Origin: Treponema socranskii subsp. buccale
GTDB taxonomy: Bacteria > Spirochaetota > Spirochaetia > Treponematales > Treponemataceae
Assembly: GCF_024181585.1 (NCBI RefSeq)
Contig: NZ_CP054258.1
Location: forward strand, 1,612,001-1,676,000
Length of the DNA: 64,000 nucleotides
Reading direction: 5' to 3'
Of this stretch, positions 8,542 to 16,808 are shown piece by piece. The position numbers were made by a program, and so were the translations under genes. Within the stretch, counting starts at the first letter, position 1. Every line of letters begins with the position of its first letter. The notes beneath the pieces are model-generated. The model was not told the origin of the DNA, ran no database searches, and saw nothing but the letters and a program-made list of their open reading frames with translations.

Positions 8542-10989
8542 ATGAAATATCGAAAAATATTTTTGTCCGCCGCCATCCCCCTCGCGGGTGCGCTTATCTT
8601 TTTTTTATACGACAAAAAAATAATCGGAGCACACATGACGGAAGGCACTTCAGCGGCCAATGCGCCGACTGCAAAAAGACGGGTAGTTTCGGAAAGCGAT
8701 ATAAACGGAAACCTTCCCAAGCACGTTTTCGTCGCCACACCCACTCAAACTTTTTCGCGCGGCTGGGAGTTTTGCCTTTCGGACGGAAAGATCATGATAA
8801 AAAAAGCGGGTGCCGAAAACTGGGCGCTCTTTCAAGGGACGGGTCTCCCCTTTCCGAAAAAAAAGCGCATCGCGAGAGGCGAACGCTTCGACGTACCGAA
8901 AAAGATCGTCGAAATCGCTGCCGACGACGATATGCTGCTCGCTTTCGACGATGAAAAAAAGATGTTCGTCTGCCCGCTCGCATCGAACCGCGTCGATAAA
9001 AAATTCGTGTGGACGAACGGTTTCGGCTGGCCGGAAAAAAAACAGCTCGTGCAGAACGATCTCGTCGCACATAAGCGCGGCTGGGCGACCGGTACGAGGA
9101 GATCGAGCATCGAATGGTATACCGACCGCTTCGGCAACGAACACAATTGGGGAACGATGGGCGTTACGACCGTCTACTTTCTCACCGAAAACGGACGGGA
9201 AATACGCTTTACCGATTCGGGACTTCCGACCGATTTGAGCGATACCATCCTCGGCCCCGAGCGCGGCGCCTTTACCGCGCAAAACATCAGCGCGAGCGGT
9301 TCCACTCTTTTTCTCATCGGAGACGACGGCACGATGTACACGCGCCTCATCGATTACGATACGATGGGATGCGATCCGATGTTTTTCAAATACACCTATG
9401 TCGCCGAAAAACAGCGCTACAAAGGCAGCGACTATCGATCCAATTTTACGCGCTGGGGATTGCCGAACGAAGATTGGCGTAAGCAGCCGGACATAGCGCT
9501 TTCGGGAAATGCGCGCCTTTCAAAATACATCTGTATATTTCAAAACGGCAAAGGAAACGATGCGCGCGTCCTCCGCGTCGCGGGTACCGATTCAGCCGGC
9601 AGGACGGGTTTTTATTATAAAAACCTGATCGATTCCGAATGGCGCTTCGAGCCTTATCCTCTCGTCATTCCTCCGTCGGCTTTTCTTTCGGGCGTAAAAG
9701 CGGAAGCCGAAAAGAAAAACGAATATTCGTATACCGGTACCGTCGCGCAAAACGGCAAAACGATAAGCGGCGTCACCTGTTCCGTAAGCGATATGACGCT
9801 CACAAGCGAAGGTTCCTGTACGCTTGTGCTGCAGTGCGGAGACGAAGCGAAATCGATTCCGCTCTACCTCGTTACGATGTGGACGTATATGCCACGCTAC
9901 AATCCGGTATTCGACGGGACGCCGAAAAGCTTTTTCGCCACTCCGCATTTTTCCGAAGCCGATATTTCGGCGCAAAACAAAACGCTGGATGCGCTCCTTC
10001 ACGGTGCGTTTCAAGGAAAAAATCTCGATCTCTTTTCTGCGACGGCGACCGCATGGGGACCCTATCTCATATTTACATTAGGGAAAAAACCGAACGAATA
10101 CACGATATCGTTGAAAGCGACAAAAACTTCCGAGTCCGAGTTTAAAAAAGAGATGACGGCAAGCAGAGTACAAACGCAATCGCTTCGTACCCTCGATACG
10201 GCAAAGACGTACACGGCAAGCGACGTGCCGCTCCTCGAAAGTATCATACGGGAAAACGAAAACGTCATAGCAGAAGCCGACGCGCAGATGAAAAGCTATC
10301 TCAAAAACGCCGCGCGTTCGGAGCTTTCCCGCTGGGGCTACAATATCTTCGATACGATCGCCGCCGTGACGATGCTGAATCGTGTGGACGTGCCGAAAAT
10401 AAAAACGCTGACTTCCTTCGGCGGACAGCTCATGGCGCAAAATGCGGATAATTTCAAATTCATTTCCATGTTCGAACTGTACGCGAACCCGTATAAAATT
10501 TCGGCCGCGCAAAATATCATCGACGAATGCGCTTCGCTCAAAGATCGCATAGCGGAAACGGGCAGCGCAAAAACCGATCCGGTTTTTAAAAACACGTACG
10601 GCGAATACTTCGACGCACTTCATATCCCCGACGTAACCTACGGCACCGTCACGTATAAAAAGAAACGCTACGAAACGACGATCAGGAGGATAAGCGCATC
10701 GCTTCCCGCTTTGCGCATGGAATACGCCGACGAAACGAACGCACAGTCCGTTATTATCGAATTCCCGTCGCTCATCGACGATATAAAAAAAGAACAGGAG
10801 CCGTTTACCGCCTCCGTCGTCTTCCGAACGATTTCCGGAAGCGGTTCGGCTTTTATTAAAACCGGCATCCGTTCATACATCATGAGCAGAACGGGCACCT
10901 ACACGTGGGACGGAAAAGAAGCGAAAGTCGAAGTCAATAAATCGTTAACAAAACGGCTGCCGCTCTTTGCAGGCGGAAAAGACGGATGA
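8542..10989 (+). CDS. Large membrane-anchored protein of unknown function
   Basis: 815 residues from the ATG at 8542 (MKYRKIFLSAAIPL); a GTG at 8527 is an alternative. One N-terminal hydrophobic segment (about 5-21, ILSAAIPLAGALIFFLY type) suggests an uncleaved anchor or signal peptide with the rest outside the cytoplasm. Residues 40-400 contain aromatic, Gly/Asp-rich repeats (GWEFCLSDGKIMIKKAG; TVYFLTENGREIRFTDSGLP; LFLIGDDGTMYTRLIDYD) that look like beta-propeller blades. The C-terminal half is mixed alpha/beta. It follows greA by 129 bases, possibly in the same transcript. No catalytic motif recognised; I would call it an envelope beta-propeller-like protein. Confidence 0.6.
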   Translation: MKYRKIFLSAAIPLAGALIFFLYDKKIIGAHMTEGTSAANAPTAKRRVVSESDINGNLPKHVFVATPTQTFSRGWEFCLSDGKIMIKKAGAENWALFQGTGLPFPKKKRIARGERFDVPKKIVEIAADDDMLLAFDDEKKMFVCPLASNRVDKKFVWTNGFGWPEKKQLVQNDLVAHKRGWATGTRRSSIEWYTDRFGNEHNWGTMGVTTVYFLTENGREIRFTDSGLPTDLSDTILGPERGAFTAQNISASGSTLFLIGDDGTMYTRLIDYDTMGCDPMFFKYTYVAEKQRYKGSDYRSNFTRWGLPNEDWRKQPDIALSGNARLSKYICIFQNGKGNDARVLRVAGTDSAGRTGFYYKNLIDSEWRFEPYPLVIPPSAFLSGVKAEAEKKNEYSYTGTVAQNGKTISGVTCSVSDMTLTSEGSCTLVLQCGDEAKSIPLYLVTMWTYMPRYNPVFDGTPKSFFATPHFSEADISAQNKTLDALLHGAFQGKNLDLFSATATAWGPYLIFTLGKKPNEYTISLKATKTSESEFKKEMTASRVQTQSLRTLDTAKTYTASDVPLLESIIRENENVIAEADAQMKSYLKNAARSELSRWGYNIFDTIAAVTMLNRVDVPKIKTLTSFGGQLMAQNADNFKFISMFELYANPYKISAAQNIIDECASLKDRIAETGSAKTDPVFKNTYGEYFDALHIPDVTYGTVTYKKKRYETTIRRISASLPALRMEYADETNAQSVIIEFPSLIDDIKKEQEPFTASVVFRTISGSGSAFIKTGIRSYIMSRTGTYTWDGKEAKVEVNKSLTKRLPLFAGGKDG

Positions 10990-11096
10990 TATCGCACGGT
11001 AAAATGAGCGATGTGCGATAAAAGTGCGGAGTCCGGAAGACCGCGTTTTTGAACATACTGACTGCCGCCCCTTTATCTGATATACTTTTACGCGTT

Positions 11097-12026
11097 ATGA
11101 CTGACATACAGGAACTCATCCCCGACGTCTACGTGATCCCCGGCGGAACGAACGTCGGCGTCATACGCGTAAAAACCGAAAGCGGATGCGGCCTCTACCT
11201 CATCGATTCGGGCGGAAGCGAAAAAGACGCGCGCAAAATCGAGAAAATTCTTGATGAGCATTTTACCGACCGGCATCTCCGAGCGGTCATCAACACGCAT
11301 TCGCACGCCGATCATACCGGCGGCAACGCCTATTTTGCAGAAAAAACGAAATGCGAAATATGGATGCCCTACCTCGAAAAAGGGAGCGTTGAAAACACGC
11401 TTTTGCAGCCCTCTCTCGCATGGGGCGGCTTTCCGCTTCCCGAACTGCGCACATCCTATTACGTTCCCGCGCACTGCGAAGCGACGCGCGTCATACGAGA
11501 TGAAGAGTGCGTCGAGCTTTCCGACGGAAAAAAAATACGCTTTATCGCCCTGCCCGGCCACTATTTTGAAATGCTCGGCGTTATGTGCACGATCCCCGAC
11601 GGAAAATGCGCGTTCTTTGCCGGAGATGCCGTATTCGGCAAAAAAGTTATCGCAAAATTTTCGATTCCGTTTATGCTCGACATTTTTTCATTTTTAGATA
11701 CACTCGAAAAGCTCCGCTCCGTACGTGCTGACCGGTATGTGCCGAGCCACGGGGACGCCGTCACGAGGATCGACGAAACGGTCGAGATGAACGAAATCGC
11801 CGTTTTACAGACGATAAGCTGCATTATGAAGATTTTAAAAAAGAAGCCGCATACGGCCGAAGAATTATTAACCGAAGTCGCAAACGCAAACGGCATTTCG
11901 ATGAAGCTCGCGCAGTACGTGCTCATCGGCTCGACGCTCCGCTCCTTTCTTACGTGCTTGTATGAAAAAGGGCGCATAACCTACGAAATCGCCGATAATA
12001 AAATGCTGTGGAAAGCGGTTGACTGA
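11097..12026 (+). CDS. MBL-fold metallo-hydrolase
   Basis: 309 residues from the ATG at 11097 (MTDIQELIPDVYVIPGGTNVG). The zinc-binding motif HSHADHTGGN (H68, H70, D72, H73) is intact, and GHYFEMLGV (second His), FFAGDAVFGKK (metal-bridging Asp) and PSHGDAV (last His) follow in order, as in the glyoxalase II-like branch of the metallo-beta-lactamase superfamily. A helical tail (ISCIMKILKKKPHTAEELL) resembles the winged helix found in other MBL hydrolases. Single gene facing tpiA tail to tail, with a hairpin repeat between them. Substrate unknown; thioesters or phosphoesters are typical. Confidence 0.85.
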   Translation: MTDIQELIPDVYVIPGGTNVGVIRVKTESGCGLYLIDSGGSEKDARKIEKILDEHFTDRHLRAVINTHSHADHTGGNAYFAEKTKCEIWMPYLEKGSVENTLLQPSLAWGGFPLPELRTSYYVPAHCEATRVIRDEECVELSDGKKIRFIALPGHYFEMLGVMCTIPDGKCAFFAGDAVFGKKVIAKFSIPFMLDIFSFLDTLEKLRSVRADRYVPSHGDAVTRIDETVEMNEIAVLQTISCIMKILKKKPHTAEELLTEVANANGISMKLAQYVLIGSTLRSFLTCLYEKGRITYEIADNKMLWKAVD

Positions 12027-12105
12027 AAAGTCGGTTCTTTTTTCAGACAGCTGACGAGTTTAAAATTAAGTCTTTATATTACAATGACTTAATTTTAAAC
12101 ATCGC
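12027..12105. repeat. Partial three-hairpin repeat acting as likely bidirectional terminator
   Basis: Contains the central palindrome of the repeat family (TTTAAAATTAAGTC at 12060-12073 pairing with GACTTAATTTTAAA at 12087-12100) and a degenerate outer hairpin AAAAGTCGG...CAGACAGC. It lies between the convergent ends of the MBL gene and tpiA, so it probably ends both transcripts. Confidence 0.6.
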
Positions 12106-12118
12106 CCCATACAATTTT

Positions 12119-12868
12119 TTACAAAACGCAGATCGGAACGAAAGTGTCGGCTTTCAGCGCCGCCCCTCCGATGAGCCCTCCGTCGATATCCTTTTGAGAA
12201 AGCAGTTCGGCTGCATTTGCCGCTTTCATCGAACCGCCGTACTGAATGATCGTTTCGTCGGCGACTTTTTCGTCGTAGAGCTTTTCGATATGAGCTCTGC
12301 AAAACGCGTGGATCGCCTGCGCGTCTTCGGGCGTCGCGGTTTTTCCCGTGCCGATCGCCCACACCGGCTCGTATGCGATCGTAACGTGCGCCATTTCGGC
12401 GGCCCTTACGCCTGAAAGTCCCGCATCGAGCTGGAACGCGCACACGCTTTCCGCCTTTCCTTCTTCACGTTCGGACAGCAGCTCTCCGATACACAGCACG
12501 ACATCGAGACCGGACGCGAGCGCTTTGCGCACTTTTGCGTTGATGAGCATATCGCTTTCGCCGATTTCATGCCGCCGCTCCGAATGCCCTATGATCACCG
12601 CTTGAACTCCGATGTCTTTGAGCATTTCGGCTGACACTTCGCCCGTGTGCGCTCCGTTTCCGGTAGAGGCGACATCCTGAGCGCCCAAAATAATATTGCT
12701 CCCTTTTACAACCTGCGAGACCGCATCGAGATAGACGAAGGGAGGAGCGATCATATATTTATTCGGTTTGCCTTTCAGCCGCTCAACCAAATCCTTTGCG
12801 AGCGCGACCGCTTCGGCTTTGCTCGTATTCATCTTCCAGTTTCCCGCAATATAATGTGTCCGTGCCAT
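12119..12868 (-). CDS. tpiA: Triosephosphate isomerase
   Basis: 249 residues, the normal length for the TIM barrel enzyme that interconverts dihydroxyacetone phosphate and glyceraldehyde-3-phosphate in glycolysis. Catalytic residues are all visible: Lys12 in GNWKMN, His95 in IIGHSERR, Glu167 in AYEPVWAIGTGK, which also carries the phosphate-gripping loop 6. The ATG at 12868 is preceded by AGGAG five bases upstream; that Shine-Dalgarno is the last part of the repeated leader element at 12871-13201. pgk lies upstream on the same strand, so the two glycolytic genes may share a transcript, with the leader in between as a processing or regulatory region. Confidence 0.98.
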   Translation of the reverse strand: MARTHYIAGNWKMNTSKAEAVALAKDLVERLKGKPNKYMIAPPFVYLDAVSQVVKGSNIILGAQDVASTGNGAHTGEVSAEMLKDIGVQAVIIGHSERRHEIGESDMLINAKVRKALASGLDVVLCIGELLSEREEGKAESVCAFQLDAGLSGVRAAEMAHVTIAYEPVWAIGTGKTATPEDAQAIHAFCRAHIEKLYDEKVADETIIQYGGSMKAANAAELLSQKDIDGGLIGGAALKADTFVPICVL

Positions 12869-12870
12869 AA

Positions 12871-13201
12871 AAACTCCTATAAAAACTTTTGCAGGTACTT
12901 GCAGCGAAGCTTCAAGCAAGTTGCAACTTCCGAAAAAGTTTTTAGTCGTGCGCAAAAGCGCACACGTTCAATAATCGAGTTTGCGAAACTATACTGTATC
13001 GTATTCATTCGATTTTCATTAAAACAATACGTATATATAGATTCCGCAAACATCCGTGCAAACTCGAGATAAGAACGCTGCGATTTCGAGCAATGCACAG
13101 AAATCGCGAGTGTCTCCCATAAAAGAAAAACGCTTCAGCGTTTTTCGGCTTTAGACTCCAGCGCCGACGATATTTCAGACGGCGCTTTTTATCGTATCTC
13201 C
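12871..13201 (-). repeat. Long-form hairpin leader element, copy A (upstream of tpiA)
   Basis: In gene direction it has: a segment GATAAAAAGCGCCGTCTGAA (part of 13165-13201) shared with copy B; an outer inverted repeat CGAGTTTGC (13058-13066) / GCAAACTCG (12976-12984); a GTGCGC-TTTT-GCGCAC hairpin (12948-12963); and a long hairpin with arms AAAAACTTTTT / AAAAGTTTTT (12881-12943) ending in the tpiA Shine-Dalgarno. Copy B, in front of hslU, has the same order. Between 13067 and 13164 this copy has ~75 extra bases, including a CGCTTCAGCG-type hairpin (13126-13147). The 376-base pgk-tpiA gap holds nothing else. Confidence 0.75.
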
Positions 13202-13245
13202 TGTAGAAAAATTAATAATTTCCAAACTCGCCGTTTATCGATAAA

Positions 13246-14517
13246 TTATTTTTGTGCCAAAATCGCGATACCCGGAAGCGTTTTTCCTTCAAGAAATTCG
13301 AGCGACGCCCCGCCGCCCGTGGAAACGTGGCTCATCTTATCGGCAAGGTGAAATTTATTGACCGCAGCGACCGAATCTCCGCCGCCGACTACCGTCATCG
13401 CGCCGCGAGATGTCGCTTCGGCGACCATACGCGCAACCGCTTCGGTTCCTTTCGAAAACGCTTCGAATTCGAAAACGCCGACAGGTCCGTTCCAAATGAT
13501 CGACTTCGCTTCTCCGATCGCCTTTTTGTACAGTTCGAGCGTTTTCGGTCCCACATCGAGCGCCATGAGATTGTCGGGGATATCGGTACCGTCGATCGGA
13601 ACGGCGGAAGCGTTCGCGTCGAAGGACTCGGCGCCTCTGTGATCGACCGGCAAAATAATGTTTACGCCTTTTTCTTTCGCTTCGCTTAATAATTTTTTCG
13701 CCGTATCGATAAAATCGTCTTCGACAAGCGATTTTCCGACGCTGTGCCCCTGCGCTTTCAAAAACGTGTACGACATACCGCCGCCGATGACGAGCGTCGA
13801 TGCGTTTTTCAAAAGGCTTTCGAGCACTGCGATCTTCGAAGAAACTTTCGCACCTCCGATAATTGCAACCATCGGTTTCGGAGGATTGTGCAGCATCGGA
13901 TCGAGGTACTTCACTTCTTTTTCCATGAGAAAACCGCCGACGCATTCCGTTTTCATAAACTTTGCGATCGTCGCAGTCGACGCCTGATCGCGGTGCGCGG
14001 TACCGAACGCATCGTTGACGAAGATGTCGCCGTAAGTCGAAAGCTCTTTCGCCATTCCCTCGCGCTCTTCGGCCGTCTTTGCCGTCTCTTCTTTATGGAA
14101 GCGGACGTTTTCGAGCATCATAACCCCGCCTTCAGGCAGCGCGTCGACGGCGGCTTTTTGACCGAGCGCGTCGGGCGCAAACGCGACGTGCGTGCCGAGC
14201 TTTTTTTCCAAATACGCGGCGACGGGCGCCATGCGGTTTTTACCCGCGATGAATTTTTCTTTGTCCTCTTCGGTAAACGGCTTTCCCGCCTTTTCCGCTT
14301 TTTCTGCGGCTTTTTTTACGTCTTTCGCAGGATCGCCGAGATGGCTCATTAAAACGAGACTCCGCGGCTTTTGCTCGAGAATGTATTTGATCGTCGGCAG
14401 CGCCGCCATAATACGCGTATCGTCCTGAACGACGCCGTCTTTCATCGGAACGTTGAAATCGACTCTCATGACGATGCGCTTGCCTTTTAAATCCACATCT
14501 TTTACGGTTTTAATCAT
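13246..14517 (-). CDS. pgk: Phosphoglycerate kinase
   Basis: 423 residues from the ATG at 14517, which has a strong AGGGGG upstream; longer in-frame starts run into promoter sequence. N-terminal substrate-binding signature [11 protein letters not shown], then LMSHLGDP, the hinge and nucleotide-binding motifs [20 protein letters not shown] and the C-terminal GGGDSVAAV are present. It transfers phosphate from 1,3-bisphosphoglycerate to ADP, the first ATP-yielding step of glycolysis. Insertion near residue 85-110 ([14 protein letters not shown]) is charged and helical. First gene of a probable pgk-tpiA unit under the promoter at 14566-14594. Confidence 0.98.
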   Translation of the reverse strand: MIKTVKDVDLKGKRIVMRVDFNVPMKDGVVQDDTRIMAALPTIKYILEQKPRSLVLMSHLGDPAKDVKKAAEKAEKAGKPFTEEDKEKFIAGKNRMAPVAAYLEKKLGTHVAFAPDALGQKAAVDALPEGGVMMLENVRFHKEETAKTAEEREGMAKELSTYGDIFVNDAFGTAHRDQASTATIAKFMKTECVGGFLMEKEVKYLDPMLHNPPKPMVAIIGGAKVSSKIAVLESLLKNASTLVIGGGMSYTFLKAQGHSVGKSLVEDDFIDTAKKLLSEAKEKGVNIILPVDHRGAESFDANASAVPIDGTDIPDNLMALDVGPKTLELYKKAIGEAKSIIWNGPVGVFEFEAFSKGTEAVARMVAEATSRGAMTVVGGGDSVAAVNKFHLADKMSHVSTGGGASLEFLEGKTLPGIAILAQK

Positions 14518-14565
14518 AGTGCCCCCTGCTGTATGTTTCGAAAATTTTTTGCGATTTGATTTTTT

Positions 14566-14594
14566 ATTATATATCTTCTCGGCGCAATATGCAA
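14566..14594 (-). promoter_or_regulatory. Sigma-70 promoter for pgk
   Basis: On the minus strand TTGCAT (14594-14589), 17-base spacer, TATAAT (14571-14566), about 50 bases before the pgk ATG. Confidence 0.7.
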
Positions 14595-14689
14595 TCGTAT
14601 GATTTGATTTACACCGTGCGGAGTACCGCCTATTTTTTAGCGCATATAGTTTCCTGTGCGGCTGCTCTGACAAAACAGCAATAAAACCC

Positions 14690-14718
14690 TTGCCTTTTTT
14701 CAGTCGATTCGCTATTGT
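14690..14718 (+). promoter_or_regulatory. Probable promoter for the 14728 gene
   Basis: TTGCCT at 14690, 17-base spacer, TATTGT at 14713-14718. It lies only 10 bases before the ATG, so the leader would be very short. Moderate match. Confidence 0.4.
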
Positions 14719-14727
14719 TTAGAGAAA

Positions 14728-15594
14728 ATGAAACGGATTCGAATAAGTCTTGTATGTATTTTGGCGCTGACACTCCCCCTCGCCTCTCTTTTTTCTGAAG
14801 CGATTTCCGCCGAAGCGCAAAAGGAAATCGACGGCTTTATGACGCTGCGCATGAACCTCGCTTCCTGCGCTTCCCCCGAGAGCGCGCTTGCAAAAATCGA
14901 AGCCTATGCCGCAGAGCATTTTTCAGAAAACGCGCTCGCATCTTTTACCGATGAAGAAAAATTGATTTTCGAAAATTTTAAAATCCTCGAACAGTACAAT
15001 TATATGCGGCAAATTCCGTCGATGGAAGGCTCTCTCAAATCGCTCATACGTACTCAATACGATAAAAACGACGCGTACTTTTCCGCGCACAAAAACGACG
15101 CGATAAACAAATGGCTGTGGTCTACGGCGGCCGATATGCTTTCGTGCAATTTGAGCTATGCGACCGTCGGCGTCATCATGCACGACGGTATCGCCGTAAA
15201 AAAGTATTATCAAAAAGCGCTCGAGGAAGACCCCGCCATGTCGTATGCACTCACGAATATCGCGCAGTGGTATTATTTCGCACCGGCCATCGGCGGCGGG
15301 AGCAGAGCGAAAGCGGGAGAGTATTTCGAGCGCGCGGTAAGGGATGCACGCACTGATGCTGAAACGTATTTTGCGAAGATTTTTCTTTCGCAATTTTTAT
15401 TCGACGACAAAGCCCGCGAAGCCGAAAGCGCAAAGCTGCTCGACGAAGCGGACGCGCTTCAAAGCGGCGGAAGCTATATCGCGTGGATCAAAAAAGTCAA
15501 TAAAGCCGGCTATTCGCTTTTGCAGTACAATGCAAAAAAGATGACAAAAAGCGACATCGAAAAAAAGCTTGCAAAACAAAACGAACGTCTTTAA
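14728..15594 (+). CDS. Exported TPR-like protein
   Basis: 288 residues with an N-terminal signal peptide (MKRIRISLVCILALTLPLAS, probable cleavage after LFSEA). The mature part is helical. Around residues 145-205 it has TPR-like units: GIAVKKYYQKALEEDPAMSYALTNIAQW, then a glycine-rich loop APAIGGGSRAKAGEYFERAV, a pattern seen in periplasmic TPR proteins of spirochaetes. Single gene with its own weak promoter and a good terminator (15649-15681). No enzyme motif. Probably a periplasmic scaffold or binding-protein partner; specific role unknown. Confidence 0.65.
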   Translation: MKRIRISLVCILALTLPLASLFSEAISAEAQKEIDGFMTLRMNLASCASPESALAKIEAYAAEHFSENALASFTDEEKLIFENFKILEQYNYMRQIPSMEGSLKSLIRTQYDKNDAYFSAHKNDAINKWLWSTAADMLSCNLSYATVGVIMHDGIAVKKYYQKALEEDPAMSYALTNIAQWYYFAPAIGGGSRAKAGEYFERAVRDARTDAETYFAKIFLSQFLFDDKAREAESAKLLDEADALQSGGSYIAWIKKVNKAGYSLLQYNAKKMTKSDIEKKLAKQNERL

Positions 15595-15648
15595 AAATCG
15601 AAGTTTTCAGAAACTCGAAAAATTGTTTTTTAATATATAAAAAGTTTT

Positions 15649-15681
15649 AAGGGACCGTATCCTCCTTGCGGCCCCTTTTTT
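15649..15681 (+). terminator. Rho-independent terminator after the 14728 gene
   Basis: AAGGGACCG (15649-15657) pairs with CGGCCCCTT (15669-15677) around an 11-base loop, followed by a run of T. One A-C mismatch in the stem. Confidence 0.8.
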
Positions 15682-15728
15682 ATTCATGGAAAAGCATATC
15701 GATTGAAGCCGTTTAATACAAAAATCCG

Positions 15729-16808
15729 CTATCGTATCTTTGTAATGGCCGCGTTGAATTCCGCGCCCGACACTTTTCCTTCGGGATAAAAATTGATTCC
15801 GTCGCGGAGTGTCATAAGTTCGTTTTCAACGCAGCCGAGCACCGCATCGAAATCGGGAGAAGCGAGCGGCACATCGGGGATCGGACTCGAAAGCATCCTT
15901 GCACGGTAGCGCTCGGAATATCGTGCGGGATTCGGATTTTTTCCCGCAGCCGTCCGCAAGTTCCATAAAAAGCGCGCGCAAAGGATACGGTTCGCTTCCG
16001 CAGCCGAGCTAAGCTGAGCGTCATCCGAAGCGCCGGAAACGCTTTTCAGCAAACCCGCACCCCTCACAACGGAAAACAATCTTTCCCCTCCGTACTTTTT
16101 TCCGCCGGTATAGATATCCAAAAGCTGCGTCGAGACTTGCGTTATTTCGATCATCTGTAAAAGCGAAATCGATTCGAGCGGCAAGAATTTTGCAAGCGCT
16201 TTATCGCCTGTAACGGCGTCTTTAAGTCGCCACGCTTTTTCGCGGAGCGGCGAGTATGCGCTTTTATAAAAAGGCGCGAGGAGCAAAAAAGCGGTATCGA
16301 AGAGGCCTGCCGCTTCATCGTACCTTCCCGCCCTGTATGCGCCGAGTGCGGATTCGAGGACGAGGACTCCGTCTCCGCTTCGAAGCGAAAGCGCTTCTTT
16401 TAGATTAACAATTCCCAAACGATGACCGAGCACGATCGCTTCGCTGTCGTCGGCATAGCGGCGGACAGCCTGCTCGTAGCATTTTTTCGCTTCGGCGGAA
16501 TTTCCGCCGATAAAATACGCGCGGCCCAAAAGCGCATAGAGACGGGAAGCCGTCCGTTTTTCGAGTTCGGGAAACGCAAGGCGCTTTTGTATCTCCGAGA
16601 TGATATGCGCTCTTTCAGCCGCATAATCTGCCGCATTGTCCCCGCCGAAAAAAGCGGCGTCGAGGGGGGCAAGGCGCGCCTGCATCGAAAGCGAAAAACC
16701 GCCGTCGGCCGTTTCATCCGAAGAGACGAGTACGTCTTTTTGAAACGTCATACAGGAAACAAGTGCAAGCGAGAACGCCGCAAAAATAATAATTACTAAT
16801 TTTTTCAT
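15729..16808 (-). CDS. Lipoprotein with TPR-like repeats
   Basis: 359 residues from the ATG at 16808 (MKKLVIIIFAAFSLALVSC), a lipoprotein signal peptide with the lipobox ALVSC, so Cys19 should be acylated and the protein membrane-tethered. Residues ~75-180 hold TPR-like helices (LYALLGRAYFIGGNSAEAKKCYEQAVRRY). The start overlaps the stop of the 880-residue upstream gene as ATGA, so the two are translationally coupled and presumably act together at the cell envelope. Specific function unrecognised. Confidence 0.7.
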   Translation of the reverse strand: MKKLVIIIFAAFSLALVSCMTFQKDVLVSSDETADGGFSLSMQARLAPLDAAFFGGDNAADYAAERAHIISEIQKRLAFPELEKRTASRLYALLGRAYFIGGNSAEAKKCYEQAVRRYADDSEAIVLGHRLGIVNLKEALSLRSGDGVLVLESALGAYRAGRYDEAAGLFDTAFLLLAPFYKSAYSPLREKAWRLKDAVTGDKALAKFLPLESISLLQMIEITQVSTQLLDIYTGGKKYGGERLFSVVRGAGLLKSVSGASDDAQLSSAAEANRILCARFLWNLRTAAGKNPNPARYSERYRARMLSSPIPDVPLASPDFDAVLGCVENELMTLRDGINFYPEGKVSGAEFNAAITKIR